Position numbers and translations under genes: made by a program. The notes beneath the pieces were generated by a model, which saw only the letters and a program-made list of their open reading frames with translations, was not told the origin of the DNA and did not search any database. Shown piece after piece: positions 61,094 through 64,000 of a DNA stretch of 64,000 nt; position 1 is the first letter of the stretch, and every line of letters begins with the position of its first letter. Source of the stretch: Gymnorhina tibicen (Eukaryota; Chordata; Aves; Passeriformes; Artamidae). The DNA lies in assembly GCA_013399875.1 (NCBI GenBank), contig VXAZ01002369.1:579459-643458 (forward strand), written 5' to 3'.

Positions 61094-62856
61094 CCAAGCT
61101 GTATCAGACAGAACTGCTTCTGAACAGCCCTCTAAAAATCCATTGGACATTTCTGATGGATGCAGCGGTTCTTGCCTCACTCACTTCTAAGGGTACATCT
61201 GTAGGCAGCAGGCATGCACTTTCTGCCAATAATCAGGGACCATAGATTCAGTCAGGAACCATGTAACTTCTTGGCACATAATCTGAGCACCAAACAAATC
61301 AGGCTGAATAATCCCCTGATTATGGGCATAAAAAAGCAGAAGGATCAAAAAATTATTGGATATTAAAGATTTTGGCCCCAGGCCTGAAGCAGGATATTAA
61401 TCATTACTTGTTAACATGGTGGTCCCATACTAAATAGCATGTGTTTGAGTAGTTAATTTTGGAACTACCATGATGATTTGAGAGCTAAAAAGAACATACA
61501 TAAAACCTGCAATAAAATAATGGTACTGTTGGTGATTATGTGTACAAGCCGTGAGTGAGAGAGCATTGACAGACAATTGAGCGGTTTGTTATTCAAAGAT
61601 GTGCTATTGTAATAAAACTTCTCTAACTTCAATAGACAGAATGCCATAGTTCTGCACCATTGCATAAATGCTAATCATCTAAATGGACAAACAGTACTAT
61701 TAAAGCAATCTGTATACTAAAAGACAAAATATTGTCTGAATTAATCTGTATGAAGAAAAGGTGACTGCATTTGAGTAGGCTAATGCTGATTTGTTGGGGG
61801 TTTTTTTGCAGAAGTTATATAGCAAATGCAATCTTGAAATCATTAAAATGCAAAATAATGTTAGCATTGTGTACTCCATGGCATTGAAGGAATTTTGATA
61901 TACGGAAGATATGCCCTTTACTCAACTGTAATTATGGTGGTCATTTGCATAAAGACAGAAATATAGCCAGCAATTCTAAACAGTATTACAAGGAAAACTG
62001 GAAATCAAAAATAAGCGACTGATACTGCGCAGTTTTTTCCCAAGTATTTGCAGGATTTTTTTTATTCAGAAATTCACTTGAGAACCCACACAAGATTAAA
62101 CCACAATATTTAGTGGTCTTTGGGTTAAAATCCCAGTTGTGATATTCAGTAATACATCAGCGATAGTGGTGTTAAAACCAACTGATATCTGTGAAAGATT
62201 CATCATCACGAGGCTGTGTATTACAATACTTGTACAGAGAGCGTACAACAGGCTGGTCAGTTGAGCACTGTCCCTGACTGAAAAGCTCAACTCGTCTGTT
62301 GCAGTGCCAGAGCCTGGCAGGGGAGAGTGTCAGATAGAAATCAAGAAGTAGTAACTTCTTAAGCCATGCAAGCTCAGTCACAATAGCACACTGGATTGTG
62401 CTCTGAAGTCTAAAACATTTAAGCATTTAAAGTACTGTGATGATTGATGACCACTGTTCCAAAATCATTATTAAAAAGGAGAGACTGATGTAACACTGGC
62501 CAAAGAAACTTACAAAGGAGCAAGGTGGAGAGAGGGAAGCGCATCTTACAGAAAGGAACCATCAGAAAAATCAGAGGAACAGCTGGTTTTGACTATAGCG
62601 GTGTCGGGGCAGAGCACGCCTGTAGGGAGCTTCAAGAAAAAAGGATATCACGCCGTGAGAAAGCTTTGGGAGTAAGGGAACTCTTCAAGGAAACATGCTA
62701 GTATTGCTGCCTAGTAACAAGCAAGTGCTCATTTTTATGCAAAATTCTTAAAAAGAAAGACAATCCATATATATAATTATTTGCTTGCATTTTCTAGCGA
62801 GAGCTCACTAGAACAGAGTACTGCAGATAAGTTGTTCTTCAGTATTCCACCCACCA

Positions 62857-62870
62857 GTATATATATATCT
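62857..62870. repeat. Short (TA)n run
   Basis: Six to seven TA steps. Confidence 0.85.
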
Positions 62871-64000
62871 CAACAACAATAACCTCCCTTCAGGACATAC
62901 ATCTCCACCCACTCCGAGAATGGTCAGCTATGGCCCATGAGTATCAACGCACACCACATTGCATCTGTTCTCATTTCAGACTGTAGTTAAACACTACGTA
63001 TTTGTTAAAAAGGCAAATATCTCAGTGATAGACATAGGTGAATATTAATGTTCATCCTGAGTGTTACAGATACTGAAGTGTGAAAGGCAAATGGTAACAT
63101 ATGAATAAAGTAGAACTTGACAGATTACATCACTTGTTTTAATGTCCTAAGGCATGTCTTGGAGGGATATGGAGTATGGCAACCTTGAGTCAAAGCTAAA
63201 GCTTTATCTGTTGAGGCTCGAAATAGTGATCATTTGTTTTAGTTTCTTTCTAGGAAACAACATAACTATTTTAAAACCAGGAACAAATGTAAGAAAAAAA
63301 ACACTACTTCTTCATGTCTAAATATATTTGACAACATATCAAGATTCTCCAGTCTTCTTTCCTTACTGTCAGCTTTAAACACCAGACCTGCCATCGATCT
63401 GCTATAGGAAACTACAAGTTGTCTTCTATTAAAATTACATACTGTCCTTCCTTCTGTTTTCTCAAAGTTGCTTTTAAAATAACTCCAAATAGCCCTGATG
63501 CTTCCAAAGTTCCTTGGAGTTATATATTTCTCACAAAGTTCTTTTGTCCTCCAGTAATGCCTCTAGCCTAACCATTTAGCTTCTAGTACCATAATCCACC
63601 AACATTTCTTCAATAACTAGTCCGTCTTTGCACCTGGGGATCACCAAAGTGTATAATTCCACATTTACTTAATTCTAACAATGGAGTCAATTTTTCTCAA
63701 GTAAAATTTCTTTTAAAAAAAGCATTAGTCTGTTTTCTGATCAGGAGACCCTTGCCAGTGTGGAGGATGTTTAAATCCCTCATATGTTTTAAATGACCCT
63801 AGGATTCTTTGCATGGAATAGCCATTGTGTCAGGATGTTAAATGTGCTCATCCCAAAAACTTCCATGCTGTCAAACTTTCCAGGACACTAACTGTATAGT
63901 GCTGTAAATGAACCAATATGAAGAAGAAATAAAATATTAAAAATATATTTAGAAATAATTTGACTGGTCTTATCCAAAGGCATAAACTCCCACTGAACTT

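Larger units (their letters stand above)
60441..64000. other. No gene seen upstream of the R2 relic
   Basis: The minus strand here would hold the R2 N-terminal zinc-finger and Myb region if the element were longer, but no such motif was found. The rest is A+T-rich with a purine tract and short TA runs. Confidence 0.55.

Noticed and set aside
1..64000. tRNA, 5S, U6 or CRISPR-like elements
   Set aside because: No B-box type GGTTCGAATCC, snRNA start or regularly spaced repeat array was seen.

Overview
The window looks like gene-poor, A+T-rich chromosomal DNA from a bird. The evidence is several 5'-truncated CR1 retrotransposons, which are the dominant avian LINE, two LTR-retrovirus fragments of avian type, an old MIR SINE and the absence of mammalian Alu or L1 sequence. 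The LTR types remind me of passerine repeats, but that is recollection and not a search result. I found no intact protein-coding gene, no tRNA, rRNA or snRNA gene, and no CpG island. None of the open reading frames of up to about 147 codons resembles a gene outside the repeats. The window is therefore either intergenic (a gene desert) or lies inside one very long intron.

Layout. Positions 1-14,500 are unique-looking DNA with a few small duplications and A-rich tracts. Positions about 14,560-16,650 hold a decayed endogenous retrovirus: a candidate Env membrane-anchor segment at about 15,460-15,600, followed by a 3' LTR at about 16,070-16,650. A MIR SINE sits at about 20,041-20,170 and a short minus-strand CR1 3' end at about 21,126-21,400. 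A longer minus-strand CR1 at about 26,172-27,300 still shows reverse-transcriptase motifs. Positions 27,300-47,390 are mostly featureless, with a possible ancient CR1/L3 relic near 41,040-41,310. A plus-strand CR1 3' end lies at about 47,390-47,867. A second LTR covers about 54,661-55,340, and a scrap of CR1 tail lies at 57,304-57,367.

The most notable feature is on the minus strand between 58,421 and about 60,440. It is a decayed R2-clade non-LTR retrotransposon in the order expected for R2: reverse transcriptase, thumb, CCHC zinc knuckle, then the restriction-like endonuclease with a PD-x12-D motif. R2 elements normally live only inside 28S rRNA genes. No 28S sequence is visible beside this copy, so it is a stray fossil outside the rDNA. 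It is broken by stops, frameshifts and a 16-bp tandem duplication, and its RT active-site FADD has become FAHD.

Nothing here forms an operon or pathway. The readable biology is a record of retrotransposition (R2, CR1, MIR and ERV/LTR) plus small local duplications. Unexplained stretches may hold conserved regulatory DNA, which cannot be judged without alignment to other birds.
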